Of a DNA stretch of 64,000 bases, positions 7,807 to 15,868 are shown piece after piece. Under the pieces are notes generated by a model, which worked only from the letters and a program-made list of their open reading frames with translations, searched no databases and was not told the DNA's origin. Source of the DNA: 2-01-FULL-33-17 sp964474375 (GTDB lineage: Bacteria; Patescibacteriota; Minisyncoccia; Phycocordibacterales; UBA9973); NCBI GenBank assembly GCA_964474375.1, contig CAYYSG010000002.1:1-64000 (forward strand), written 5' to 3'. The position numbers and the translations under genes are program-made. Each line of letters opens with the position of its first letter. The stretch's first letter is position 1.

Positions 7807-8433
7807 TTATTTATTTATCAGTCCTTTGTATGAAAGCATTCGGTTATATTTTGAAGGTGATGGAATATATTCAATGTCATAGATTCCACAAAACTTGATT
7901 GCAGTAGTTGTGGCATCCTCTAGACTAACATCAGACTCTACTTCAATTTCATAATCAATGTAACCGTCCTCGAAAAAAACTTGATCAATATAAATTCGGA
8001 TATGTTCTCCGTAATTATGCTCTATTTGCTTACGCAGTATACTAAGAACGCCTTTATAAAAAACAGGTTCTTGTTTGTATACTAAAATAAAATTCAAGGC
8101 CTTACGGACGGGACTGTTAGGAATACATTGATTCTTTTTTAAAATATTATACATTCCTTCTGTAAAAAATGAATGGTATTCGGATATGCTTTTGTCTTCT
8201 CTTTCAACTTTCAAATGTAGCTTGTAATTTTTGTCATCCTTATTACCCCATATTCTAACCCGCAAAGTACAACCGTTACGAAAAAGTTTAAATCTAGTAG
8301 TATCAAAATATTCATTTTTATATGATGATTCATTTAGTAAAACATTCGTAGATACGATTTGATTATACTTATCTTCTGGAATCAAAGTCTTGGCTTCGTT
8401 TTCAATTTCTGTTGGTTGTACTGTATGTTCCAT
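7807..8433 (-). CDS. CYTH domain protein
   Basis: CYTH enzymes are tunnel-fold proteins that hydrolyse or bind triphosphates (tripolyphosphatase, thiamine triphosphatase, class IV adenylyl cyclase). The signature ExExK is present as E11, E13 and K15 (IENEAK). It is followed by YFDTTRFKLFRNGCTLRVRI, the basic strand LHLKVERE, and a late acidic strand YEIEVES. The 208-residue length fits a single CYTH domain. It lies 6 nt after the AAA_28 gene, so the two are probably co-transcribed. The substrate is unknown. Confidence 0.85.
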   Translation of the reverse strand: MEHTVQPTEIENEAKTLIPEDKYNQIVSTNVLLNESSYKNEYFDTTRFKLFRNGCTLRVRIWGNKDDKNYKLHLKVEREDKSISEYHSFFTEGMYNILKKNQCIPNSPVRKALNFILVYKQEPVFYKGVLSILRKQIEHNYGEHIRIYIDQVFFEDGYIDYEIEVESDVSLEDATTTAIKFCGIYDIEYIPSPSKYNRMLSYKGLINK

Positions 8434-8439
8434 ATTTAT

Positions 8440-9057
8440 TTATATTTTAAAATGTTGTTTGATTGCTTTGTAGGTTTGGAATTTTAACTCCTCGATCTTT
8501 CCAGCGAATCCTCCGGAATTGTTATGAATTATGGGATTACCAAAATAACCTTGCCATATCAGACGAAGATCCATATCGATTTTTGCAGCCTCTTCGGGTG
8601 TTTCAGGACGCTCGGGGTCTATCTTGTAGTGCTCTATGGCTCCAATAGCTGCTGTTACCAAATGAATAGGTTGAGTATATCTTTGCGATATGACTTTTTC
8701 CGACATTCTATAATTATCTAGCAGTGTCATCCATTCTGTCTCTGACATGTACGCCTTGTTAGTCATGAGTGAACGATCGTAGAAAATCGCAACCCTGTCA
8801 GCTTGGCTTTTCAAAATCTCAAATGCTTTTTCAAGAGCCTTTGATTCATTTTCAAGCTGTAGGCTAAATATTCCATTGTGAACCTTTTGCCTGTCTACAA
8901 TTTCACGGCCATTTTTCTTAAAATAGATTCGGGCTGATTCTGGAACAATTATTGGCATGATTCCTTTTGGAATCAAGTAGTCTTCAAGATGCATAAATCC
9001 TTCTGTTTTACCACCACAAGGACCACCATCGATTGGGATGTGTATTATATTTTTCAT
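8440..9057 (-). CDS. P-loop ATPase of the AAA_28 (NadR/Ttd14) type
   Basis: A 205-residue P-loop NTPase with Walker A GGPCGGKT at residues 11-18 and a FYDRSL motif near residue 95. This recalls the DRS motif of NadR-type kinases and deoxynucleoside kinases, so a small-molecule kinase is possible. The C-terminal half (DMDLRLIWQGYFGNPIIHNN) matches what I know of the AAA_28 group. It has its own promoter. The downstream CYTH gene reproduces, as two proteins, the domain order of eukaryotic Ttd14. The exact substrate is not inferable. Confidence 0.8.
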   Translation of the reverse strand: MKNIIHIPIDGGPCGGKTEGFMHLEDYLIPKGIMPIIVPESARIYFKKNGREIVDRQKVHNGIFSLQLENESKALEKAFEILKSQADRVAIFYDRSLMTNKAYMSETEWMTLLDNYRMSEKVISQRYTQPIHLVTAAIGAIEHYKIDPERPETPEEAAKIDMDLRLIWQGYFGNPIIHNNSGGFAGKIEELKFQTYKAIKQHFKI

Positions 9058-9071
9058 ATTACTTTTTCTTT

Positions 9072-9099
9072 AGAATACCACAATTATATAACTAGTCAA
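9072..9099 (-). promoter_or_regulatory. Promoter of the AAA_28-CYTH operon
   Basis: Minus strand: TTGACT (9099-9094), a 16-nt spacer and TATTCT (9077-9072). The leader is about 8 nt. Confidence 0.6.
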
Positions 9100-9117
9100 A
9101 CAGCCAAGATTTAACAA

Positions 9118-9150
9118 AAAAACCACAAAAGGTTTACCTTTGTGGTTTTA
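9118..9150 (-). terminator. Terminator after metG
   Basis: AACCACAAAGG pairs with CCTTTTGTGGTT (one bulged base), followed by a T run on the minus strand. Confidence 0.85.
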
Positions 9151-9164
9151 TAAATACAACTAAT

Positions 9165-10610
9165 TTAGTCCCTGCGTAGGAATATTGGCATAGCAGGCTT
9201 TTTGTTTTGTTTTATTGCAGTTAGGATTTTTTCAGCTGTTTCGGGTAAAAATGGTTCTAACATTTTAGCTATTTTTGCTAGCTCTATGACATTGTTTTTC
9301 ATAAGTTCGATGCCTTTGACTTTGTCGGACTTTATAACCTTGAAAGGCTCGGTTTCTTGAATGTGTTTGTCCAGCGCATTTGCTTTGTTGAAAACAATAT
9401 CCATAGCTGTTTGTACGGAATACTGCTCCAAAGCAGAATCGATTTCTTTACTTATAGGAAATTCAGGAATTTCAACACTGTTATTTATATACTTTTCAGC
9501 AAGAGTCATTATTCTTGAAGTCAAATTCCCTATTCCATTCGCAAGCCCGCTGTTATAAGCATCCTTGAAACGATCCATCGTAAATGGTGAATCTTCAAAA
9601 TTCGAAACTTCACGCAATAAGAAATAACGCAAGGCATCAGTTCCATATTCAGTTACGATATCACGCGGGTCAATTACATTACCCAGTGTTTTACTCATGC
9701 GCACACCGCCGTCACCTGTAATGAACCCGTTTACTACTACCCTATGCGAATTCGGAACGTCCGCTGCCATGAGCATGGCTTGCCACATCGCACCTTGGAA
9801 ACGGGTATTGTCTTTACCGCAGTATTGAGTCGGTGTGCCATGTATCCAGAACTTTTCAAAATCACCATTTGTTTCTGGCCAGCCTAGTGTATTTATATAG
9901 TTAGTAAGTGCATCAAACCAAACATACATTACATGTTCATCATCCCCAGGTACTGGTATACCCCACGGCATTTTGGATTTTAATCTAGATATAGAAAAAT
10001 CCTGCAGCCCGTCGGCAACGAATTTTTTAATTTCGTTATATCTAAATTCTGGAATTATGAATTCAGGATTCTTGTTATAAAAATCAGTTAGTTTGTCTTG
10101 AAAAGCCGAGTATTTGAAAAAATAATTTTCTTCGCTAATTAGTTCCAAATTAATACCCGGATGTAGTGGGCAAAACCCATCATCATTTAGTTCACTGTCA
10201 GTCTTTTCGGATTCGCAGCCAACACAATATTTAGTAGAATAATTCTTTTTGTATATATAACCGTTATCCATCACACGCTTCCAAAAAAATTGTGCACTGG
10301 ACTCATGGTTCTTGTCAGTAGTTCGGATATAATGCACAGCTGATTCGTCTATACCGAACATAGCTAGCTGATCTTTAAATGTAGCAAATCCAGCATCGAC
10401 AAATTCCTGAGCAGTTATACCTTTTTCTTTAGCCTTCTCGTAGATTTTCATGCCGTGTTCGTCCGTACCTGTATTCAAAAAAACATCAAATCCTGCTATT
10501 TTTTTATAACGCGCGATAGAATCCGCTCGTATAAATTCCAATGCATGCCCCATGTGCAGTGGTGCATTCACATATGGTAATGTGGTTGTAATGTAAAAGC
10601 TTTTATTCAT
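9165..10610 (-). CDS. metG: Methionyl-tRNA synthetase (no C-terminal tRNA-binding domain)
   Basis: It charges tRNA-Met. The class I signature is PYVNAPLHMGHA near the N-terminus (HMGH for HIGH), and the second signature is RMSKTLGN near residue 300. A knuckle (CVGCESEKTDSELNDDGFCPLH) sits in the connective domain. At 481 residues it ends after the anticodon-binding helices and lacks the Trbp111-like C-terminal domain found in many bacteria. A stand-alone copy of that domain is encoded at 47349-47675. Its ATG is 2 nt after the AI-2E transporter stop, so the two are probably co-transcribed. Confidence 0.96.
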   Translation of the reverse strand: MNKSFYITTTLPYVNAPLHMGHALEFIRADSIARYKKIAGFDVFLNTGTDEHGMKIYEKAKEKGITAQEFVDAGFATFKDQLAMFGIDESAVHYIRTTDKNHESSAQFFWKRVMDNGYIYKKNYSTKYCVGCESEKTDSELNDDGFCPLHPGINLELISEENYFFKYSAFQDKLTDFYNKNPEFIIPEFRYNEIKKFVADGLQDFSISRLKSKMPWGIPVPGDDEHVMYVWFDALTNYINTLGWPETNGDFEKFWIHGTPTQYCGKDNTRFQGAMWQAMLMAADVPNSHRVVVNGFITGDGGVRMSKTLGNVIDPRDIVTEYGTDALRYFLLREVSNFEDSPFTMDRFKDAYNSGLANGIGNLTSRIMTLAEKYINNSVEIPEFPISKEIDSALEQYSVQTAMDIVFNKANALDKHIQETEPFKVIKSDKVKGIELMKNNVIELAKIAKMLEPFLPETAEKILTAIKQNKKPAMPIFLRRD

Positions 10611-10612
10611 TT

Positions 10613-11692
10613 TTAGTTTATGTTAGTTATTTTGCGGAGGGATTCTTTTCTGGTTTCGAAATCATTCATGAGTTCAAGTAAAAATAATGATATTGGCATT
10701 GCTAAAACTAGTCCCCAAAATCCAGCTAATTTTGCACCAATTAGTAATGCGAGTATCACCATCAGTGGAGAAATACCTGTTGTTTTTTTGTTCATTAGTG
10801 GAACAAAAACATAGCCTTCTAACTGCTGAAGCAAAAAGTAAACCAGCATCACAATTAGACCTAGTTCTATTCCCCCAGCGGAAAACCCCGCCAAAACAGC
10901 TGGAATGGTCGCAAATATCATACCAAAAGGAATCAAGCTACATAACATGGTTAGCAGTGACAAAATCAAAGCATACGGCACATCCAACAAATAAAGCACA
11001 CTGAATGTAATTACAGACATAAGTATAGCTAGTAACATTTGCCCGCGTATCCATAGTGCGATCTTACGTGCGGAGCGGGACCACAAATCCACAACGTATT
11101 CTTCATACTTTAGTGGCATTATTAGCTTTAGGAAATTCTCTACTCCTTTTTCTTGAATAGAAAGATAGAATGACAAAACCATTATCAGTACCAAGTTGGC
11201 AACACTACCGAAAAGAGTTTGAACTGTACCGTAGAATGCTCCTGTAACATTTGTAATCAGGGCTTTGGTTGTCGAAGCGACTTCAGATGCTGGTAGTTCC
11301 CCACCTATTGAATTCAAAAATCCCTGAATGCTGTTTATGAAATTTGGGTCAATTACAGCTTGGAGTTTGTCCTGTGGGACGAATTTGGAAAGTGATGTAA
11401 AAGCATAAGCAAGTTCATTAAAAAGAGTCGGCACAACTGCATAAGTAATACCAGCAAGACCTGCAATCATAAACAAAAATACCAAAACCACGGAAAGAGT
11501 CCGAGGAAATTTGTATTTTTTTAATTTACGAGCGACAGCATCTACAAAAGTAGCTATCACAATGGAAACCAATAGCATAAACAAAATATTGCTAATGGCA
11601 TACAAAAATACACCCAAAAGTATAAATAATATAATACGGATTATAGTCCCCGTATTTATGTTTACATGTATAGTCTTATTCTCCAGGCTCAT
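10613..11692 (-). CDS. AI-2E family transporter (UPF0118/PerM type)
   Basis: An integral membrane protein of 359 residues with about eight hydrophobic segments. Paired N-terminal helices (residues 12-55) are followed by a longer extramembrane stretch (about 90-150) and a late cluster of helices with the family-like VYFLLQQLEGYVFVPLMNKKTTGISPLMVI motif. Family members are described as exporters or Na+/H+ antiporters; the substrate here is unknown. It is first in a two-gene unit with metG. A TATAGT lies 8 nt before the ATG. Confidence 0.88.
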   Translation of the reverse strand: MSLENKTIHVNINTGTIIRIILFILLGVFLYAISNILFMLLVSIVIATFVDAVARKLKKYKFPRTLSVVLVFLFMIAGLAGITYAVVPTLFNELAYAFTSLSKFVPQDKLQAVIDPNFINSIQGFLNSIGGELPASEVASTTKALITNVTGAFYGTVQTLFGSVANLVLIMVLSFYLSIQEKGVENFLKLIMPLKYEEYVVDLWSRSARKIALWIRGQMLLAILMSVITFSVLYLLDVPYALILSLLTMLCSLIPFGMIFATIPAVLAGFSAGGIELGLIVMLVYFLLQQLEGYVFVPLMNKKTTGISPLMVILALLIGAKLAGFWGLVLAMPISLFLLELMNDFETRKESLRKITNIN

Positions 11693-11700
11693 ATAACCAA

Positions 11701-11706
11701 ACTATA
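11701..11706 (-). promoter_or_regulatory. -10 box of the AI-2E transporter-metG unit
   Basis: TATAGT on the minus strand, 8 nt before ATG 11692; the predicted leader is 0-2 nt. Confidence 0.45.
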
Positions 11707-11751
11707 CCATAATAAACAAAACCATGCCAAATAGGCCTATTCAAGTCCAGC

Positions 11752-11776
11752 AAAAAAGCCGGTAGTCCCGGCTTTT
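11752..11776 (-). terminator. Terminator after glyS and the small acidic gene
   Basis: AAAAGCCGG pairs with CCGGCTTTT around a short loop, with a T run on the minus strand. Confidence 0.88.
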
Positions 11777-11787
11777 AAGATTTGTAG

Positions 11788-12015
11788 CTACATGTCGTCA
11801 GTTTCGTTGTTTGCTTTTGATTCATTGTGTCGAGGTTGGATATTGCTATCAATACCATCTTCTCCATCGATGTAATCAAACTTTGGGGATTGACCGTTTT
11901 CTTCTTGCTGTCGAAGTTTGTGGTATAAATCAATATATTTTTGTTTATCTTGATTAGTTAAACCACCCTGTTGATTTTCTGATTTTTCAGCTTTGTGTGT
12001 ATTTAATTTATCCAT
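11788..12015 (-). CDS. Small hydrophilic protein of unknown function
   Basis: 75 residues, strongly polar (Asn, Gln, Lys, Asp, Glu) and probably disordered outside one helix (NQDKQKYIDLYHKLRQQEEN). It begins 4 nt after glyS, so it is probably translated from the same mRNA, and a terminator follows. I recognise no domain. The reading frame is credible from its position and clean boundaries. Confidence 0.65.
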   Translation of the reverse strand: MDKLNTHKAEKSENQQGGLTNQDKQKYIDLYHKLRQQEENGQSPKFDYIDGEDGIDSNIQPRHNESKANNETDDM

Positions 12016-12019
12016 AACG

Positions 12020-13402
12020 CTAATTTTTGAAACTTGTTTTTAAGTATACCACAAGCTCCGCAATTGGCACGCGGGTTTGCTCCATTGTGTCGCGGTCTCT
12101 TACAGTAACACACTGATCATTCAAAGTGTCAAAATCATAAGTTATACAGTATGGTGTACCAATTTCGTCTTGTCTACGATATCTTTTACCAATACTCTGG
12201 GTTTCATCATACTGACACATGAATTCTTCGGACAATTCTTCAAAAAGAGAACTTGCTGGAATAGATAATTCGTCTTTTTTGGATAGTGGCAGTATTGCAA
12301 CTTGTACTGGTGCAATATTTTTCGGAATGCGCATGACGACTCGTGTTTCGTCACCAACTATTTCTTCGTCATAACTCTGAGTTAGTATTGCTAATACTAA
12401 TCTTCCGACTCCAATACTTGATTCAATGATATGTGGCAGGAAATGCTGTTTCTTTTCTTCGTCAAAATATTCTAATTTTGTACCACTATGAGTCTGATGC
12501 TGGGTCAAATCATAATTACCTCTGGCGTGGATACCTTCTAATTCTTTAAAGCCAAAAGGAAATTTAAATTCAATGTCGTAGGCTTCTTTAGCATAAAAAA
12601 CTAAATTGTCATGTTTGTGCCAACGCAAATTTTCTTCTTTTAGACCTAAAGATAGTAAAGATTTCCAGCGGTAATCTTTAAGTGACTCATATTCAGCCAT
12701 TTCATTTTCCGGACTTATGAAATATTGCATTTCCATTTGTTCGAATTCGCGAGTACGAAACACAAACTGACGTGCGGCTATTTCGTTACGAAAAGCCTTA
12801 CCTATTTGAGCAATACCAAAAGGTAATTTTACATTTGTTGTATCAATTACATTTTTATAGTTTACGTATATTCCTTGGCAGGTTTCTCCACGAAGATATG
12901 ATTTGTTTTCGCCAGTGCCAGTGAAATCCCCCAGGTTGGATTCAACAAGCAAGTTAAATCTTCTGGCTTCTGTAAAATCATCCATATTGTAACCATTCTT
13001 TTTGAGCGCGTCTTTATTGGACTGCAGAAGATTATTTATTTCATCTATGGTCATTTTTTCATCAGCTAATATACCAATGTCTTCCAATATGTGGTCAGCA
13101 CGGACTCGTTCGTGAGTTTTTTTGTTTTCAATTAGTGGGTCTGAGAATCCTGACACATGTCCTGACGCTACCCAAATCTTTGGTGACATAAATATAGAAC
13201 TATCTAGCCCAACAATATCAGGTCTTTTCTGAACCATACTTTTCCACCAATGTGATTTTATGTTGTTAGCCAAAAGTACACCCATTGGCCCGTAGTCATA
13301 AACCCCACCGAAACCACCATAAATTTCAGATGATGGGTATATAAAACCTCGTCTTTTAGTCAGATTGACGACTTTGTCAAATATGTCATTTTTCTCTTCC
13401 AT
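12020..13402 (-). CDS. glyS: Glycyl-tRNA synthetase, class II alpha2 type
   Basis: It charges tRNA-Gly as a homodimer of the archaeal/eukaryotic-like type rather than the two-subunit bacterial type. Motifs run in order: RRGFIYPSSEIYGGFGGVYDYGPMG at the start, FRNEIAARQFVFRTREFEQMEMQYF (motif 2 region) in the middle, then SSIGVGRLVLAIL (motif 3). A C-terminal anticodon-binding domain follows (APVQVAILPLSKKDE onward). I choose ATG 13402 because a TACAAT ends 6 nt upstream, inside the previous gene's tail; the open frame runs 15 codons further. Confidence 0.95.
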   Translation of the reverse strand: MEEKNDIFDKVVNLTKRRGFIYPSSEIYGGFGGVYDYGPMGVLLANNIKSHWWKSMVQKRPDIVGLDSSIFMSPKIWVASGHVSGFSDPLIENKKTHERVRADHILEDIGILADEKMTIDEINNLLQSNKDALKKNGYNMDDFTEARRFNLLVESNLGDFTGTGENKSYLRGETCQGIYVNYKNVIDTTNVKLPFGIAQIGKAFRNEIAARQFVFRTREFEQMEMQYFISPENEMAEYESLKDYRWKSLLSLGLKEENLRWHKHDNLVFYAKEAYDIEFKFPFGFKELEGIHARGNYDLTQHQTHSGTKLEYFDEEKKQHFLPHIIESSIGVGRLVLAILTQSYDEEIVGDETRVVMRIPKNIAPVQVAILPLSKKDELSIPASSLFEELSEEFMCQYDETQSIGKRYRRQDEIGTPYCITYDFDTLNDQCVTVRDRDTMEQTRVPIAELVVYLKTSFKN

Positions 13403-13406
13403 GGGG

Positions 13407-15308
13407 CTATTGTACCACAATGGCGTCACTAGAGGTACCGTTATCAATTCTGGTATTCAGGTTGCCATGCTGGCTTTTTACGTCTTTATTTGAGAACAAA
13501 TCAGTACCAGTAAAACGCAATGTTTGGAGTAATTCAGGCGAAGATTGAATTTGTGAAAGCGACGGGGTTATAGCTACTTGGAATTCACCAATTCGGGCTT
13601 GGGTTGTATTGCCTGCACCAGCAGCAACATTGCCCATGTTCCAAATTACTTCTCTTGTGTCCGGATTATAAGCGATGCGTTCTTCTCTGGTGACTTTACC
13701 TACCCAACGCACATAAAAAGGAAGCTTTGCGGTGTATCTAGCTCCTGTTATTTCGTTATGTGTATTTTCCACAGAAAGAGTTATTTGATAAATACTTTCA
13801 TTAGCAACGACAGGAGGTATTGGACCTGATGCATGAATAACAGTTGCATCGATAGTTGGTTCTGTTGTAACTAATACATTTGCGGATTCTATATTTTCTA
13901 GATTTTGAACAAGCAAACTAGTATCATCCGGTATACCACTAAATGACAACGATAGTTCAACCGATGGATCACGTACAACTTTCGGACCGTCTATTGTCCG
14001 TGGCAGCACCCGAAAAGAAAAAGTAAGTCTTCCTTCAGTATTAGGCTGGATAATATTTAAGCCTTCCCTTGTGTTTTTGTCCCAGAATATTTCTTTTTTA
14101 ACAGAATCATAGAATCCATCAACAGGTAGAATCGAAAACTCATCAAGTGCAGAACCTGATATTTTGACACGAAATACTGGGTCTATTACAGCACTACTGT
14201 ATCTATTCCGATAGACAAGAGTTCCTTGGACATATGAGTCAGGTGCAACTGCAATAGTTTTAGCATTTTCACTACCGAGCAATATATAAGCATCTAGTAG
14301 TGGCCGAGCAATGGATAATACGTGGGCTTTTGAAACATAACTAGTTTTTATTGAAGTCTGGTCATCAGGTAATGGGACTCCTACTGTAAAACGAAATGAT
14401 CTTTCGTCTCCTTCTTGGGACCCGAATCTACCTGTAATTACCAAGTCTTCGTAGTCGCCCTCCTTTTCGGTATTTAGGACCCAAGTACTAACACCATAAG
14501 TAACTTCTCTTGAAACAGATTCCGGTGTAAAATCCCGAGGGTAAGCTACATGCAACAGTGATCCTGGTGGCAATGTTTTGGTATTCTGAGTAATCCGTGC
14601 ACGCAAAGTATAAAGCTGTCCGGGTGCAATATCTTTCGGAGCATCGACTTCAACGATTACTGGGGACGAACTTATGGTCAAAGAACTCAAAGATGATTTT
14701 GTATAAGTCAGCGATGAGTCCGGCAAAGAATAATCAATTGTGACATTTATATCTTTTTTGCTACCTTGTTCACCATATAAAATAACGCTGATGGTTTTCG
14801 ATGATTCAGCACCACTAGGTATATCACCTAGCTCTATTGTTTGCCTTTCAAAATCATCCCGTGATTCAGCTATGCTACCCCGGGGGTATTCTATTTCTGC
14901 ATGTACGTTCGTCAAAGAAACATTATTCCTATTTGTTACAGTAATGACTACTGGTAATTCTTCCCCACCACGAGTAAAAGGTGCGGTCTTGATAGCAATA
15001 TCAATATGCCTCGATACAAAATTTTCACGTGATTCAGAAAAAAACAATCTATACGTTGTATAAACCGCAGCAAAAAACAAAATTATAATAGAAAGAATAA
15101 AAAACTTTTTTGCAAAAGAATATCTGGATTTGGAAACCTTTAAATCCCCTATTGATGTTTTGGGCATTGGCGAGCGCATTTTAAAAGAAGTGCCTCTTAA
15201 TGGATGATTCTCTACAGTAGGCGCAGGTTTAGAAATACCGTACAATTCAGTTTCACTTTTTTCTATGAAATTTGGATTTTTATCATTTCCCTGATTTGGC
15301 GAATTCAT
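13407..15308 (-). CDS. Membrane-anchored surface protein with Ig-like (DUF11/CARDB-type) repeats
   Basis: 633 residues from ATG 15308. A polar cytoplasmic N-terminus of about 60 residues is followed by a single hydrophobic anchor (KKFFILSIIILFFAAVYTTY), then about 540 extracellular residues of beta-rich repeats. Segments such as ELPVVITVTNRNNVSLTNVHAEIEYP and SIYQITLSVENTHNEITGARYTAKLP are typical of conserved-repeat/CARDB-like domains. It presumably sits in the cell envelope with repeats outside. The start is chosen because a TATAAT lies 6 nt upstream; the open frame extends 12 codons further. The ligand is unknown. Confidence 0.8.
   Translation of the reverse strand: MNSPNQGNDKNPNFIEKSETELYGISKPAPTVENHPLRGTSFKMRSPMPKTSIGDLKVSKSRYSFAKKFFILSIIILFFAAVYTTYRLFFSESRENFVSRHIDIAIKTAPFTRGGEELPVVITVTNRNNVSLTNVHAEIEYPRGSIAESRDDFERQTIELGDIPSGAESSKTISVILYGEQGSKKDINVTIDYSLPDSSLTYTKSSLSSLTISSSPVIVEVDAPKDIAPGQLYTLRARITQNTKTLPPGSLLHVAYPRDFTPESVSREVTYGVSTWVLNTEKEGDYEDLVITGRFGSQEGDERSFRFTVGVPLPDDQTSIKTSYVSKAHVLSIARPLLDAYILLGSENAKTIAVAPDSYVQGTLVYRNRYSSAVIDPVFRVKISGSALDEFSILPVDGFYDSVKKEIFWDKNTREGLNIIQPNTEGRLTFSFRVLPRTIDGPKVVRDPSVELSLSFSGIPDDTSLLVQNLENIESANVLVTTEPTIDATVIHASGPIPPVVANESIYQITLSVENTHNEITGARYTAKLPFYVRWVGKVTREERIAYNPDTREVIWNMGNVAAGAGNTTQARIGEFQVAITPSLSQIQSSPELLQTLRFTGTDLFSNKDVKSQHGNLNTRIDNGTSSDAIVVQ
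13409..13414 (-). promoter_or_regulatory. -10 box of glyS, predicted leaderless
   Basis: TACAAT on the minus strand, 6 nt before ATG 13402. It lies within the last codons and stop of the preceding surface-protein gene (stop at 13407). Confidence 0.45.
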
Positions 15309-15314
15309 GTGTTT

Positions 15315-15320
15315 ATTATA
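15315..15320 (-). promoter_or_regulatory. -10 box of the Ig-repeat surface gene, predicted leaderless
   Basis: Perfect TATAAT on the minus strand, 6 nt before ATG 15308. It overlaps the stop codon of the recO-like gene (15316). Confidence 0.6.
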
Positions 15321-15867
15321 ACACAACAGCCATTCCATTTTCATTTAAAACGTATTCGTACATTTTAATTTTCTCGGACACGGGCAACATACTGACATCA
15401 AAAGGTTGCTTTGTATAACCCAAAGACGTTAGTAATTTCAAAGCGTATTCATAGTAGATATTGTCTACATTTGATTCAGTAATCATGTTGTTTTCCAAAA
15501 AGTACGCCAGATTCTCAAGAACCCGATAAGCTTCGATACTTTCAACCTGACTCGGCAATAAATACATTACCAATTTTGAAAATCGAGCTAATACAAAATA
15601 GGCTTCTTTTTTGTGCATAACAAATCCTTGGTCAGAACTACGGATTTTCACTATTCGGTAGCCGGTGCGACCATGGACCACATCAACTGATACATTCGCA
15701 AAACGCATCAAGAAACCCCGCATTTTTGAACCAGGTTTAGCGCTAGATATAGCTACAGCTTCAACTAGCCCATTTTCTTTGGAAAATAGTGTAATTCTTT
15801 TGTCGTACTCCGAACTATTTCGCAATTCTAAAATATACCCATTCCATGTGTATACATCGTATGCCAT
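15316..15867 (-). CDS. recO: RecO-like DNA repair protein (short)
   Basis: RecO helps load RecA in recombinational repair. The N-terminal OB-fold pattern is visible: EYDKRITLFSKENGLVEAVAISSAKPGSKMRGFLMRFANVSVDVVHGRTGYRIVK. A helical C-terminal part follows. At 183 residues it is shorter than the usual 230-260, and no Cys zinc site is visible. It starts 1 nt after the ileS stop, so it belongs to the ileS transcript. The family call rests on pattern, not on an alignment. Confidence 0.72.
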   Translation of the reverse strand: MAYDVYTWNGYILELRNSSEYDKRITLFSKENGLVEAVAISSAKPGSKMRGFLMRFANVSVDVVHGRTGYRIVKIRSSDQGFVMHKKEAYFVLARFSKLVMYLLPSQVESIEAYRVLENLAYFLENNMITESNVDNIYYEYALKLLTSLGYTKQPFDVSMLPVSEKIKMYEYVLNENGMAVVL

Positions 15868-15868
15868 T

